Positions 23,243 to 36,309 are shown, counted from the stretch's first letter. The stretch: 64,000 nucleotides of DNA from Garcia nutans (GCA_947685225.1 CANTUV010000039.1:34526001-34590000), one strand, 5' to 3'. Numbers and translations are program-made. Notes: generated by a model from the letters alone, not told the origin.

Positions 23243-23474
23243 TGTAAAGATCTAGGTCTTTGTAAGTAACGAAGGAAAATAAAGAAATGTAGAGAGAAAA
23301 TGAAAAAGAAGAAATATGAAAATATGACTGCATTACTTCCAGAAACTACATAGTATTGTTTAAATACACTGTGCAAAAGACTAAACTAGCCTTTATATTA
23401 TTGAAGTAAATGAAAGAATAAGCTGTACAAAATAGTAATTGAACAATGTAGGGTAACATATACATAACTTATCA
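23243..23474 (-). repeat. 3' LTR of Copia Q
   Basis: The edges on the plus strand are TGTAAAGATCT and ACTTATCA, 232 bases. It aligns end to end with 28169-28400. The adjacent ACCTCCCTTCAA is the complement of the polypurine tract. Confidence 0.88.
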
Positions 23475-23482
23475 ACCTCCCT

Positions 23483-26400
23483 TCAAGATTGAGATTGAAG
23501 AAGCAATCCCATCTTGGATAGAAGAGAAAAATGAGCATTTGCACCCAAAGCTTTGGTGAAGAGATCTGCTAATTGCTGCTTAGAAGATACATGAGAGGTG
23601 GAAATGAAACCCTGTTTCAATTTATTCCTTACAATGTGACAATCAATTTTCAAATGCTTAGTTCTTTTATGAAAAATCAGATTAGCAGCTATATATAGGG
23701 TTGTCTGATTATCACAATGCAATGGAATAGGCAACATAATAGGCATGTGAAATTCCTGTAGAAGATAGGTCAGAAACTACAAGTCACACATAGTACTAGC
23801 CATACTCCTATACTCATCCTATGCAGAAGATCTTGCAACAATGGCCTGCTTCTTTTTTTTTTCCAATTGATCAAGCAAGATCCCACAAACACACAATAAC
23901 TAGTCAAAGATCTTCTAGTCAAGGAACAAGTACCCCAGTCAACATCACAAGAAGCACTAAGAGATAAAGAAGATTGAGCATAAAAGAAAAGACCAGAAGA
24001 AGGAGTCTGAGATAAGGAAGACTGAGAAGAAAAGAAAAGACCAGAAGAAGGAGTCCCTTTCAGATATTTCAAAATATGAAATGCAACATCCCAATGAACA
24101 TATCTAGGAGCACTCATGAACTGGCTCACCTGCTGGGCATGAAAGGAAATGTTAGGTCTGCTTTAATTCAAGTATAGTAATCTACCTACTAATGTTCTAT
24201 ATTTTTCAGGCTCAGGAAAATTATTAAAAGTGTCATCATGCATTTTCAAGCCAAAAGGAAATGGAGTTTTAGTTGGTTTACAACCAATAAGTCCATCATC
24301 AGACAAAACATCCAAAATATATTTCCTTTGTTTAAGATACATACCTTTATCTGTTCTATGAATTTCTAAACCAATAAAATATTTAGCAAACCTTAGATCC
24401 TTAATTGTAAATGCATCATCCAAATCCTTTTTAACCCAGAAATAGCAGCTTCATCATTGTTAGTAATCAAAACATCATCAACAAACAGAATAAGAGCCAG
24501 AAATAAAGAACCAACAAATTTCACAAACAAGCAAAATCATTAAAGGAGTGAAGGAAGCCCAGTTTCAGTTGTGTAGTTTTGAATTCAAGATTCCATTATT
24601 TGGAAGCCTGTTTGAGGACATAGAGAGACCTCTTCAACTTGCACACTTTATTTTCACCGTAAGTATGATATTCGTCAAGTAAATGCATATAAATGTCTTC
24701 ACCCAAAAAACCATGCAAAAAAACATTATTGATATCTATTTGGTGAATAGGCTAGTGTCTCACTGAAGCTACAACCAAAAGAGTCGTACTATTGGCCATA
24801 GGAGCAAAGCTATCATGATAGTCTACTCCCTCTATCTGGTTGTAATCGTTAGCAACTAGCCTAGCCTTGTACCTCTCAATATGCCATCTGGTTTGTATTT
24901 AATCTTCTAAACCTATTTGCAACCTATGGGTTTCTTACCGGGAGGTAAGTCAGTAACAAACCAGGTCTGATTTTGTTCAAGTGCCAAAAGTTCTTTCTGC
25001 ATGGCAGCTGCCAAATTAGGATAAGTTTTAGCTTGATTGTATGTCTTAGGTTCAGAAACAATAGAGACATTAGCCACAAAGTCTAAATAAGTTTTATCTA
25101 GGTAAGGAATTAAAGAATCAGGAATGGGTTGAATAGGATAAAGGATAGCACCAGAGGTGTGATGATCTGAGTGTGATACTTGTTGGACTGTTGAAACATA
25201 ATTTTCAAGCCGTTTAGGTTTGTTTTAATTTTGGTACTCTATCTTAAAGGTATAGGAACAAGATTACTGTTGGGCACTGAAAGAGGAGAAGAAGGATGAG
25301 AAACAGATACAAGAATAGAAGAATTTGATGAAACGGGAGAAGTGAAAGAATTGGAAAAAAAAAAGGAAAAACTGAATTACCAGACAAAGGAGTTGAAGTA
25401 AAATAATCATCTTGAGAAGAACAAGAAATATATTTGTAAAGAAAATTGTCTTCAAAAAATTGAACATCTCTAGAAACCAGAATGGAATAAGAGACCAAGC
25501 TATATAACTTATAAGCTTTCTAACGAAAAGCATACCAGCAGTAACAATAGCATCCCTTTAGAAATTTTTTGGGTAAATGAGCTTGAAACTTCAAAGATCT
25601 TGCAACTTCTAAAAGAGGCCTATGTTTTCTTTCTACCACACTATTCTGTTGAGGAGTATAAATAGTTGTTTTCTAATGTATTATACCAGAATTTTAAAAC
25701 AACTGTTGACAATCATCACTTAAAAATTTTGTACCATTATCAGTCTAACAATCCTAACACGAGTAGAAAACTGAGTAATAGAGTAGGACAAAAATTTTTT
25801 GAGATGAACGAATGTGTCTGATTTATGTTTTAAGATAAAAGTCCAAATAGCTCTACTGTAATCATGGACTATGGTTAACACATAGTGTGCCTTTGTAATA
25901 GATGGAACCCTATGAGGTCCTTAAAGATCTATATGTAACAAGTCAAAAGGTTTGGAAGTATAAGAAGGACTATATGGAAAAGGCAACCTATGTTGTTTAG
26001 CCAAAGGACAAATGTCACAAAAATGACTAGGAGTAGAATCATATTTGACCTTAAATGTTAAATGCTGAATTTTATTAAGAGATATCTGGCCCAAACATTT
26101 AAGAACCAGATCAAAAGGAACACAAATAGAATTATTGGAAGACACATTATTTAAAGACTCTGGAAAAAAGATAGGAGACTTACTCTCAACAACATTCAGC
26201 ATAGCCGAATTCTTATTTTGATAGTGTTGTATTTTACTTACAAGAAAACTGGTATGATCAAGAATGTACAGACTAGCTTGAAGTTTGCCAACAATAATGA
26301 CTTGTTCAGTCAAAAGGTCCTCTATAAAATAATGTGTTTGATGAAAAATAACTTTGAATTTAATATCATGAACAAGTTGACTCACAGATAACAAATTATA

Positions 26401-27787
26401 TCTAAACTGAGGGATAAGTAAAACATTTATCAGAGTAAGTGAGGGTGTGATGTAACTGAGCCAATTTTTTTTAATTATAGTTATAGTTTTGTTAGGCAAA
26501 GTAAAAATGGTAGGAGGGTTTAAAGAGGTGATACTTGTCATGTTAACACTAGTAAAACACATGTGACAAGTGGCACCTGAGTCTATGATCCAAAACCCAT
26601 TAACAATATAAGTAGTCATATTGACATGAGATTGAAAGATACATGCATATGTGATGTAATTAGTAGAATGAATCTCATCCAAACACTTTCCTTTTAGAAG
26701 TCATTGAACTTCCTTTTCAACTATAGAAGTGATAGTGGTAGTTAAATTAAGTTGCTTAGCAACATCAGACTCTGCAGTAGCCCCATCCAAAGTATGCTCG
26801 ACATGAGTAGCAAATCTACCTTAAGCCTGCCCCTTAGACCTCTTGCCCTCAAAGTACCAATCCGGATCGCCAATAAGTTTAAAACAACTATCCTTTTCAT
26901 GCCCTTGCACATTACAATGAGTACAATGCCTCTCACCCTTATTATTCTCTTTACCCTTCCTAACACCATCGTTATAATAAGTCCCTCTGCCAGTACCTCG
27001 ATTTAAGGTTTGATAATTCTCTTGATTAACTGGTTGGCCTCTAGCTAACAAAGCACTAGCATTGACACCATCAACAGTACCAGTATGTGTTTCCCTCTAC
27101 TTCTCTACCCTCAGTACCATAGAGTAAGCCTTAGTAACAAATGGTAGTGGTTCTATCAACAAAATTTGATTCTTAACATGATCATACTGATCATTCAACC
27201 CCATCAGAAATTGTGTCAATTGTGTAAGATTACCTAAATTGACAGACTCTCTAGCTGTGGAATAAGTACACTTACAACTAAACCAAACAACCTAACTCAT
27301 CCCAAAGCTTCTTAAGCTTTCCATAGTAAGTTGTCACACTCAAGGTTCCCTAGGTAACTAAACTAACCTCCCTCTGTATCTTATAGATCAGAGGACCATT
27401 GCTCTCACCATATCTCCCTTCTAGCTCATCCCAGAGCTCCTTAGTTTTCTTAACACGGTTCTCTACTAACTCCTTAGATATAGAGTTAAGAATCCATGAG
27501 ATGACCATACAATCAACTCATCTCCAAGCATCAAACTTAGTGGAATCATCCTATGATTTTGGATATTTTCCATCAATAAATCCCAGCTTCATCTTGGCTG
27601 CCAAAGTTATTTTCATAGCTCGACTCCAAGAGAAGAAATTGTGTTAAGTAAGAGTAGAGGTTACTAACATCATACCTGGATGATCTGAGTTTTGAAGATG
27701 ATAAGGATCTCCAACATCCTTAGTAGAAATCATTTGATTTTGCTTCTACACCACAGTAGCAATCGAAGTTTCATCTTCCTCAACCAT
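23483..27787 (-). pseudogene. gag-pol polyprotein of Copia Q
   Basis: Read leftwards from an ATG at 27787. The gag starts MVEEDETSIATVV and carries WSRAMKITLAAKMKLGFIDG-type sequence, then a zinc knuckle CTHCNVQGHEKDSC (26821-27051) with all four ligands. Protease DSGATCHM lies at about 26590. In the pre-integrase zinc region CDICPLAKQH is kept, but the usual Trp-His-Arg-Leu-Gly-His segment is altered to LVLKCLGQIS. RT keeps FVDDV near 24475 and continues through KYFIGLEIHRTDKGMYLKQ. RNase H ends with LHCDNQTT and HVSSKQQLADLFTKALG. In-frame stops and frameshifts recur in every domain, so the element is dead. One continuous polyprotein would encode particle, protease, integrase and RT. Confidence 0.9.
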
Positions 27788-28150
27788 GATGATTCAACAA
27801 TAAGAAAAATATTCTCAAGTAACAGAGTAAAAAAAATGATTAACCAAAGAGATGGTAAGATACTAAGAAAATAGGGTTTTCACAAAAAAAAACTAATCGA
27901 AAAAATGAAGATTCCAAAAAAAAATTATTTACAGGGAAACAATAAATTGAGAACAAATCTAAAGCAAATGAAAAAAGCATAGATCTAATGAACAAACGTA
28001 GATCATGAAAACTTTCCCCCTTTAGATAAGATCATTTCAGAACAAAATAGAATAAACTAGGTCAAAAAATTTAGCAAGTCACAAAAGTAAAATGAATGAA
28101 AAGACCGGCAAAGGAAAAACCGATGATCAATAGATCAAAAGAGAAAGAAA

Positions 28151-28168
28151 GGCTCTGCTATGATACCA
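28151..28168 (-). other. Primer-binding site of Copia Q
   Basis: On the minus strand TGGTATCATAGCAGAGCC starts directly after the LTR end, a slightly changed initiator-Met-tRNA site. Confidence 0.8.
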
Positions 28169-28400
28169 TGTGAGGATCCAAATCTTTGTATGTAATAAAA
28201 GAAAATAAAGAAATGTAGAGATAAAATGGAAAAGAAGAAATCTGAAACTATGATCGCATTACTTCCAGAAACAACATAATGTTGTTTATATGCACTGTGC
28301 AAAAGACTAAACTACCCTTTATGTTATTGAAGTAAATGAAAGAATAAGCTGTATAAAATATTAATTGAACAATGTAGGGTAACGTATACATAAGTTATCA
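28169..28400 (-). repeat. 5' LTR of Copia Q
   Basis: The edges on the plus strand are TGTGAGGATCC and AGTTATCA, 232 bases, the same length as the left copy. The two differ by scattered substitutions only. Confidence 0.88.
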
Positions 28401-28689
28401 AAATGTCTTAAAACTCTTTGAGTATAATATTTTGATTTAACTAAATAGATTATCTTGATATAGCTTGTTGGAGTTCCGAAATACATGTGTGCATGTGCAT
28501 GTGCATGTGCATGCTTTCATTTTCTTTTTTTAATTCAACTATATTTGAAGAAATGGCTATAATTTTGCCTTTTGTATAACAAATCCTAGTAGAATTCACA
28601 AATGACCCAAAGTTTTGAATATATATCACTGTGGACTGACACACCAAAATATATGAGTATCAGACATAAATTAATGTGTAACTCTTCCA

Positions 28690-29490
28690 ATCAAGGAATT
28701 AGCGATGCAAAATGATATTGTGCTTATAAATTACAATTTTCATTATACTAAAAACCCTAAAAAGAATATTATATCGTTAATAAAATATTTTTTTTCAAAT
28801 TTTTTTATAGAATTTTTTCCCTCTAGATGCAGTTGTGATTATTTGTTTATCATTAAATATAATTATTGCTGGCAAACGATACTATCACTTTTCTAATCAA
28901 TGAATTAGTGAGAACAAATGATGTTATCAATGCAATTTGTAATTGTAAGTCATAAAAATTATAGCAAATGAATATTATATCTTTATTTAAATATTTTTTA
29001 TCAAAGTTTTTAGAAGAAATTTTTACCTCCAAAGGTAATTGTGACAAATACTTATATATCATCATGATATATAATTATTCGTGACAATGATATTGTCACT
29101 TTTTAATCAGTTAATTAATGACGGTAAATGATATTGACATTATAAATTGCAATTATGTGATATTAAAAAATTATAGCTAATATAAATTATATGATAGTTT
29201 AAATATTTTTCACTAATATATTTTTAGAATAAATTATTTACCTCCAAATGCAATGGTATGAATCAAAGTATTGTCATGATATATGATTATTAATGACAAA
29301 ATGATATTGTCACTTTTCGAATCAATGAATGGTGATGGTAAATAAAATTGTCACTGTAAATTACAATTTTGTGATATAAAAAAATACTAGTTAATGAATA
29401 TTATATCATCATTCAAATATTTTCCACGAATATATTTCTGGGAAACATATTTTTTACGTCCAAATGCATTTGTGATGAATTTACATATTG
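28690..29490. repeat. ~208-bp tandem repeat, about four copies
   Basis: Unit anchors AATCAATGAATTAGTGA-type occur near 28691, 28896, 29104 and 29320, spaced about 205, 208 and 216 bases. Each unit also has a TTACCTCCAAATGCA-type block and GACAATGATATTGTCAC-type short inverted repeats. The motifs resemble the GTGAC/GTCAC DNA near 15520-16051 but the unit is different. No terminal inverted repeat was seen. Confidence 0.8.
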
Positions 29491-30099
29491 TTATAGCTCA
29501 CTCTCTTAATACTATGTGTAAACTTAACCTGTAATATGACATTACCTCCTCTAGAATCTTAAGAAGAACCATAACAACTTATTATATAATCACAATTTAT
29601 AAACCCAAGTGCTTAGTATCCTTCAAATACACATGTCTATAGTTGTATGACAAATACATCATCACCCAACAGATATTATTATCTTAAGTACATTTTTAAT
29701 ATTTTTTATCACAATAACATAGAAAATTCTTTAGGAAAAACAAATGATAATACTAATATGTTGGCCCAACAACCTCTTCTATATGCTGGTGGAAATAAAA
29801 GGAGAGGTATTCTACCGAATTATTCTCTAACTATATCTGAAAATGTTTATCTATTGAAAAGGTGAATCTAACTACTCAGTGAATAGATAAATATGTAATA
29901 AAAGAGAACAAGCAAGGTTTAAATAATATATATATGTCAATATTTACATATATTATCTTTAATCATCTGGATAAATAATACATGAAATCTCAAACATAAC
30001 TTTTAAACATTTTTTAGCTCTCAGAAAAATATGAGTAATTCAATTCCAACATTATTTGTATCTACTAAAATATAATTCCCATTGATCCCTCTTCAATCT
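29491..30099. other. Unrecognised AT-rich DNA flanking Copia P (left)
   Basis: No gene is seen. A short block at 29760-29890 and the block right of P at 57732-57960 would be joined if P were removed. They resemble degraded LTR sequence, but I could not place termini. The target duplication AATCT ends at 30099. Confidence 0.35.
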
Positions 30100-31362
30100 T
30101 ATTGTCCCAAATTAGCAACCAAGAGGGGGGGGGGGAGAATTAGTTGATATGAAGAGTGATGGTAAATTTAAAACATAAAAGGAAGAGATGAAGAAGATAT
30201 AGAAGAAGATATAGAAGAAGATTGAGTGGAGTATAGAAGAAAGAACACAAAGATATATAGTGGTTCGGATTTACCTCAATCCTACATCTACTTCCTTAAC
30301 AACTTTTTAAGGTTCCACTAGTCTTGAGTTTTTACAAGCTTAACTCTAACTTGGTATTTTCACTTGCTCACACCAAACTATTAAATGGTTAGAGATCAAT
30401 CCTCACAACCCCTACAAGAGTTTTCCCTGGCTCACTTTCACAACCTAAGTGTTTCTAAGTTCACACTCAAACTTTTGATGGTGTTTAATGCTCAAATCTA
30501 ACACTCAATCAATACAAATGTAGGTTTGATGCAAAGAAATGAAAGTTGTTTTGTTTTACAATTACAATCACAATCTTATATAAAAATGAAGTTTCTTAAG
30601 GTATTTATAACCTTTAAGTCTTCAACTAGCCTTTTGGGGTAGGCGCGAACATGTTTGATTCTTGTCTTTCACTAAATTATTGTCCAGAGCATTTTCATGG
30701 TCCGACTAAACCCAGTCCAGTCATACTTCCATAAGGCTGATCGGAATAATAAAAGTTCAGTTGTACATTTTGAAAATCTGACTAATGCTCCTTCAATGGT
30801 TGGTCCACGTGTCATCCACTAACTAAGTGGAGACATAATGACTTCTGATTTGAAGAATATTTAAATAGTCCAATCGGATTTGCATCTTGTCCGGTCGAAT
30901 TTTTTATGGTACATTCAATTTCTGGACATACCTTTGGTCGGAAACTTTACTGGATGTTTTGGATAAATTCTTCTTCAAAAGTCCGGTCAAAATGCTTTAT
31001 GTTCCGATCAGACTTCTCTAGTACTTTGAGAAAATGTGATTACTCTTGATCGTGGAACTTACTTTGTGAATTTCCATTTATCATAACCAATGGTGTGGTT
31101 GGACTCATCTATGGTCTGAACGAATTGCCAATGGTATGGTGAAATCTTAGGAGTACTTTCCACAGTGAACTTTTCTGTGTAAATTTTACTTATGTTGGTA
31201 TAAAAAGTCAGGTTGATCATTAGTGTGGTCCGATCGTACCTTCCAAGATTTCTTCAAAAGTTTATCCTCCTATAAAACGTAAGTTGATATAAATGTTAGT
31301 TCTATTCAATTTGATTGCCTAAGATAAAAAATAGAGTAATAATGCATAGGGTTTGGCTAACA
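30100..31362 (-). repeat. 3' LTR of Copia P
   Basis: The left edge is TATTGTCCC, with the expected TG changed to TA, and the right edge is GGTTTGGCTAACA. It aligns with 56508-57726 throughout. A run of eleven G bases (30125-30135) sits where the other LTR has GGGAGGG. Repeated GGTCCGATCG/GTCCGGTCGAA-like words lie at 30700-31245. The adjacent ATCTCCCTGTTTTT is the complement of the polypurine tract. Confidence 0.88.
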
Positions 31363-31672
31363 ATCTCCCTGTTTTTGACTTTGGCAATTAAATTGAATTC
31401 AAAGTGTGTTTAAGTAAAATTGAGTTGATTTTCTCCCCCTTAATAAGTGCTTCATGTAAATTGGTCTTTTAATATTAACTTTTAATATTAACTTTAATTA
31501 TTCAAATTCATTTCTCCCCCTTTGACAAAGGCAAAAATAATTGAGAAAGAAGGAGTTAAAAAAATAGAAGCAAGATGAAGCATTCATTCAAAAGCATTCA
31601 TTAAACAAATGCAAGAACAACATTGAAAAATTAAATGATAGAAACAAGTACAATAGAATGATAAATTAAGTT

Positions 31673-33040
31673 TTAATCATTTTGGTTGTTATTGCCATCA
31701 TCATCATCATTTTCTTCATCCCCTTCTTCTTCTTTATCCCCTTCTTCTTCTTTATCTCCTTCTTCTTCTTCATCCCTTAGGTGAGAGATAGCAGCTTCAC
31801 CCACTTCTTCATGAGGAGAGGAACCATTGATTGAAGGAGATAGGCTTGGTTCATAATCAAAACATTTTGGTAGTCCCAAAGCTTCTTGAATTTGTTGAAT
31901 GTCAAGATGAAGATGACAGATTTGGTTGGTAAGGCTATCAATTCTTGTTCGTTGGGAGTTCACTTGACCATGAATATCTTAGAGAAGTTAGAGGATACAA
32001 GATTGAGGTCTTGTGGTTAGAGTTCTAGGAAATTCTATTTGAAATGTCTCTTCATTCTTCTACAATCCTAGGTCTTTTACTTTGTTGAGCTCTAGCACCT
32101 AGTACTCCTAAAAGGTAGACATATGTCCCATCCTCATCCCTAATACACTTGCATATTTGAGATAGCCTATATTTATGGATTTTGTTGTGGGATCAAGAGC
32201 ATTGGAGAGAGTGGCTTTATTTGTTGGAGTAAGTGCACCAACATATTTGGCAATTGTGTTATTTAGAAGGAGAGAAGAATAAGTCCAGATTTGGTTTTCC
32301 TAATATGTAGAAATGTGTTAATTAGGAATTTTCTTATTTGAATGGCTTCGCCTTTAATGAGACAATAAAGGAAGAGGAGATCTTTTTGTGTTACTTTTTC
32401 ATTGCTTTCTTCCCTAGCACTAATTGTATAGGTGATAATCCTATGCAACATCCAATAGGTCAGAGTCCTAAGGTTTTTGGCATTGGATTGCTAATGAAGG
32501 GAGGTTTCAATGGAACTTTCTTTCCAAAATTTCAATTGAACTTCAGGAGTGAGGAGAGTTTTTGAGATGTGTGAAACTCCTTCTAATTGAAAACCCCAAA
32601 TAGATCAAAAATCCTCTAAGGTACGACCATATTCTTGGTTAAAGAACCTAAAGGATATGCCATAATAACCTAAGGGGTTGGTGCTCTTTTTGCTAACAAC
32701 CAAGGTTGTGAGAAACTCATTTGTCAAGGTCTCCCAACCAAGGTCATCACACTCCAAGAAGATAAATTTCTCCCATCCTAAGGTTTGGAGACAACCTCTA
32801 ACATCATTTTCAATACCTAGAGATTCTAGAGTGAGGGTGGAGAAGAGATGGTTTTGTTATACAATTTTAACTTTAAGGATAACATACCTTTATCTTTCTT
32901 CATCATCTTTGAATATTATCTTATGGCTTCTTCTTTGTGGTTCTTCTTGTTGAGAGGAGGTAGTAATTCCCTTGCCTTTTTCATCTCTTGATGCTTTTCT
33001 TTGTGTTCTTTGGGAGCCAATAAGTTTGATTGAGAAAGTA
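31673..33040 (-). pseudogene. env-like third ORF of Copia P
   Basis: This lies downstream of RNase H and before the 3' LTR, the position of the env-like ORF in SIRE-type Copia elements. Minus-strand pieces include GWEKFIFLECDDLGWETLTN near 32745, then RIITYTISAREESNEKVTQK and DLLFLYCLIKGE (32263-32451). A C-terminal part at 31673-31963 has a heptad-like segment (NSQRTRIDSLTNQICHLHL) and an acidic tail with GDKEEEGDKEEEGDEEN repeats. It resembles the plant transposon-protein domain found in such ORFs. Several in-frame stops and at least one frameshift break it. I see no convincing signal peptide or membrane anchor. A role in envelope formation is only inferred for the family. Confidence 0.6.
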
Positions 33041-33599
33041 AATGAAGGAAAGAAGAAGTTTTAAGAGAGTTTGTGTGTTTTGAGTGTTTAAGTATTTAGA
33101 ATTTGATAAAAAGTTGCAAACATTGATATTGGGGGGTATTTATAGTGATGTGGTTGAAAACTAGCCATTTATAGCTATTGGAGAAGTATTTGCACATTTT
33201 GAATGATTTCCAACGACTAGAAAAAATTTAAAATAGAGCAAAAGTCCAGTCGGACTACTATGAGTCCGATGGTGAATTTTAAAAAATCATAAAAATCATG
33301 TCAAACTATAGTAGGAACAAATGGGATTTTAATGTTAGGTACAACAGTCAGAGAATTTTGAAATATTCCAGTCATACCACTGAGAGCATGGTCATACTTT
33401 TACGAAAAATTTGAAATTAATGATTATGAAACAAGTACGATCGAATTGTAAGGTGGTCCGATCGGGAAAAATTTTAAAAATTAAGACTTTTAGGGAAATT
33501 GTGTGTTTTAATTAGAAGATCCAATGTATGATAAAAAAAATAGATACAAATGGGAAATTTAGATAATGTAATATAAGTTTTTTTAAGCAATTCCAAATC

Positions 33600-36309
33600 C
33601 TACATTAAGGTGTTTCCATCTTTCATCCCTAAATGTTGCTTTATGAAGTTTAACCTTTCTTCATTTAAGGTTGTAAAGATATCAACAAGTTGGTTTTGAG
33701 TTTCAATGAATTCTAAGACTACATTTTGATTTAGAACATTGTCTCTTAAGAAATGATGTCTAATGTCTATATATTTTGACCTAGAGTGTTGAATTGGATT
33801 TTTAGATAGATTAATGGCACTAGTGTTATCACATTTAATGGGAATGTGATCAAAAGTTTTGTAATAATCCAACAATTGTTGTTTTATCCAAAGAACTTGT
33901 ATGCAACAAAAACATACATCAACATATTCGGTTTTTGGGGTAGAGAAAGCAACTGGCACTTATTTCTTCCTAAACCAAGAAACTAAGCATTCACCAAGAA
34001 AATAATATGCTCCAGCGGTACTTTTCCTATCTAGTAGGCTACTGGCAAAATCAACATCGAAAAAGACTAATATGTCAAATGATGTGTTTCTAGGATACTA
34101 TAGACCTAAATATAATGTACCACTCAAGTATTTTAAAATCCTTTTAGTTGCATTTAAATGAGATTCCCTAGGACAAGATTGAAATCTAGCACACAAACAT
34201 ACATTATACATTATATCCGGTCTAGAAGCAGTTAAATAAAGTAGTGATCCAATAATATCTTGATATTTCTTCTCATCTACTGCCTTACCATTTTTATCTT
34301 TTTCAAGTTTCAAAGATGTGCTCATAGGAGTTTTACTTGATTTGCAACTATCCATTCCAAACTTCTTTAGGAGTTCCTTTGTGTACTTGGATTGGTTAAT
34401 AAAGATCCCAACCTTGCATTGCTTGATTTCTAGTCTAAGGAAGAATTTGAGTTCATTACTAGTCTAGGGAAGAATTTGAGTTTACCCATCATGCTCAATT
34501 CAAATTCCTTAGTCATACATGAAGCAAATTCCTTGCACAAAAATTCATTAGTAGCACCAAATATATGTTATTAACATAAATTTGCACACTTAAAATGTTA
34601 TGTATTTTCATTTTAAGAAAAAGAGTTGTGTCAACTTTGCCTTTTGAAAATCCATTTTCAAGCAAGTATTCACTAAGTCTATCATACCAAGCTTTTAGAG
34701 CTTGTTTTAATCCATATATTGCTTTGGTAAGTTTAAAAATATGATTTGGAAATTTATAATCTTCAAAACCGGGAGGTTGTTCTACATAAACTTCCTCATT
34801 TATAAACCCATTTAGAAATGTACTTTTAACATCCATTTGAAAAGTTTAAAATTCTTGTGACATTCAACTACAAGTAATATTCTAATAGCTAATCTAGCTA
34901 CGGGGACAAATGTCTTATCATAGTCAATGCCTTTCTCTTGGTTATAGCCTTTTGGCTACCAATCTAGCTTTGTTTCTAGTAATGAGACCATTTTCATCAA
35001 GCTTATTCCTATTTACCTATTTACATCCTATAATTAGATGGTCTTTAGGTCTAGGAACAAGTTCCTATACATTATTTCTCTCAAGTTATTTAAGTTCATC
35101 TTGCATAGCAATTACCCAACATTCTTCACGAAGAGCCTCCTTAATGGTCCTTGGCTCAATTTGAGAAAAAAAAGCAACATTAACATCTAATTATTTAAGT
35201 TTAGATCTAGCAGTTACTCCCTTTGATGTATCACCAATGATAAATTGTTTTGGATGATCCTTCTAGTACTGCCAACCTTTAAGTAGCTCTTGAAACTCTT
35301 TTTCTTATTCATCATGATTATTCTTTGGAACATTAATTGTTTCTTTTTATTCAAATGTACTTATAAAATCATTAAGAACGCTATCTTTCCTTTGATCAAG
35401 TTTTGAGGATTCATCAAAAACAACATGCATTGATTCTTCAACTACTAATGTTCTCTTATTAAATACTCTATATGCTTTGCTAGATGATGAATACCCTAAA
35501 AATATGCCTTCATCCGATTTGGATGAGAAATTTCCAAGATTATCTTTGGTATTTAATATAAAGCATTTGCATCCAAACACTCTAAGGTATGAAATTTTGG
35601 ATATTATTCCATTCCATAGCTCATAAGAAGTTTTGTTTATTAAAGGCCTTTTGTAAACATGATTTGAAATATAACATGCGGTATTAACGGCTTTCACCCA
35701 AAAGTAAGATGGTAAATCTTACTCGTTGAGCATTGTCCTAGCCATTTCAACTAATGTTCTATTTTTTCTTTCAACCATAACATTTTGTTGTGGTGTTCTA
35801 GGAGCCAAAAAAGTTATGTGAAATGCTAAACTTATTGCAAAAATTTTTAAAGTTCTCATTTTTAAAATCTTTGCCATGATCACTTTTAATAGATGTGATT
35901 ACATAGCCTTTTTATTTTGAACTCTTTTTACAAATATTTTAAAATGATTGAAAGCTTCATTCTTTTGATCTAGGAATTTAACCCATGTAAACCTTGAGTA
36001 ATTATCAACAAGTACAAATGCATATAATTTGCCACCTAAGATAGCAACTCTATTTGGTATAAACCAATCCAAGTGAATGAGTTCTAGAAGTGCTTACAAT
36101 ATTATTAAATTTGAATGAACTTTTATGTTGCTTACCAAATTGACAAGGTTGACAAGTCCTATCTTTATCAAATTTTACTTTAGGGAGATCATCAACTAGT
36201 TCTTCTTTATTAATGTATTGTAAGTGATCCATACTAATATGTCTTAGTCTTCTATGCCATAACCAAACATCATTACTAATGGTAATCAAACATTCAAATG
36301 CATTGTTTG
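33600..36309 (-). pseudogene. Integrase-RT-RNase H section of Copia P
   Basis: On the minus strand from 36289: VWLWHRRLRHISMDHLQYI and CQPCQFGKQHK form the pre-integrase zinc domain. The integrase core follows with a frameshift between the SDHGKDF Asp motif and the PQQNVMVERKNRT Glu motif, then VFGCKCFILNTKDN and GIFLGYSSSSKAYRVFN. RT has MDVKSTFLNGFINEEVYVEQ and GLKQALKAWYDRL, but the catalytic Tyr-Val-Asp-Asp reads YVNN, so RT is inactive even without the stops. RNase H (33600-33959) keeps KCDNTSAINLSKNPIQHSR and KYIDIRHHFLRD. The upstream protease part lies 11 kb to the right, behind insertion K. Confidence 0.9.

Larger units (their letters stand above)
23243..28400 (-). mobile_element. 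Copia element Q, complete but inactive
   Basis: A 5.16-kb Ty1/Copia element bounded by two LTRs of 232 bases each. The flanks are GAATG (23238-23242) and AAATG (28401-28405), a four-of-five target duplication. The primer site (TGGTATCATAGCAGAGCC on the minus strand, 28151-28168) abuts the right LTR, and a polypurine tract (TTGAAGGGAGGT) abuts the left LTR. The short LTRs and the gag type suggest an Ale- or Ivana-like lineage, which is uncertain. The polyprotein is full of stops. Confidence 0.9.

Noticed and set aside
25244..25533. Two overlapping hydrophobic frames in Copia Q
   Set aside because: They are out-of-frame readings of Ser/Pro-rich linker DNA between integrase and RT; the pol frame runs through here with stops.
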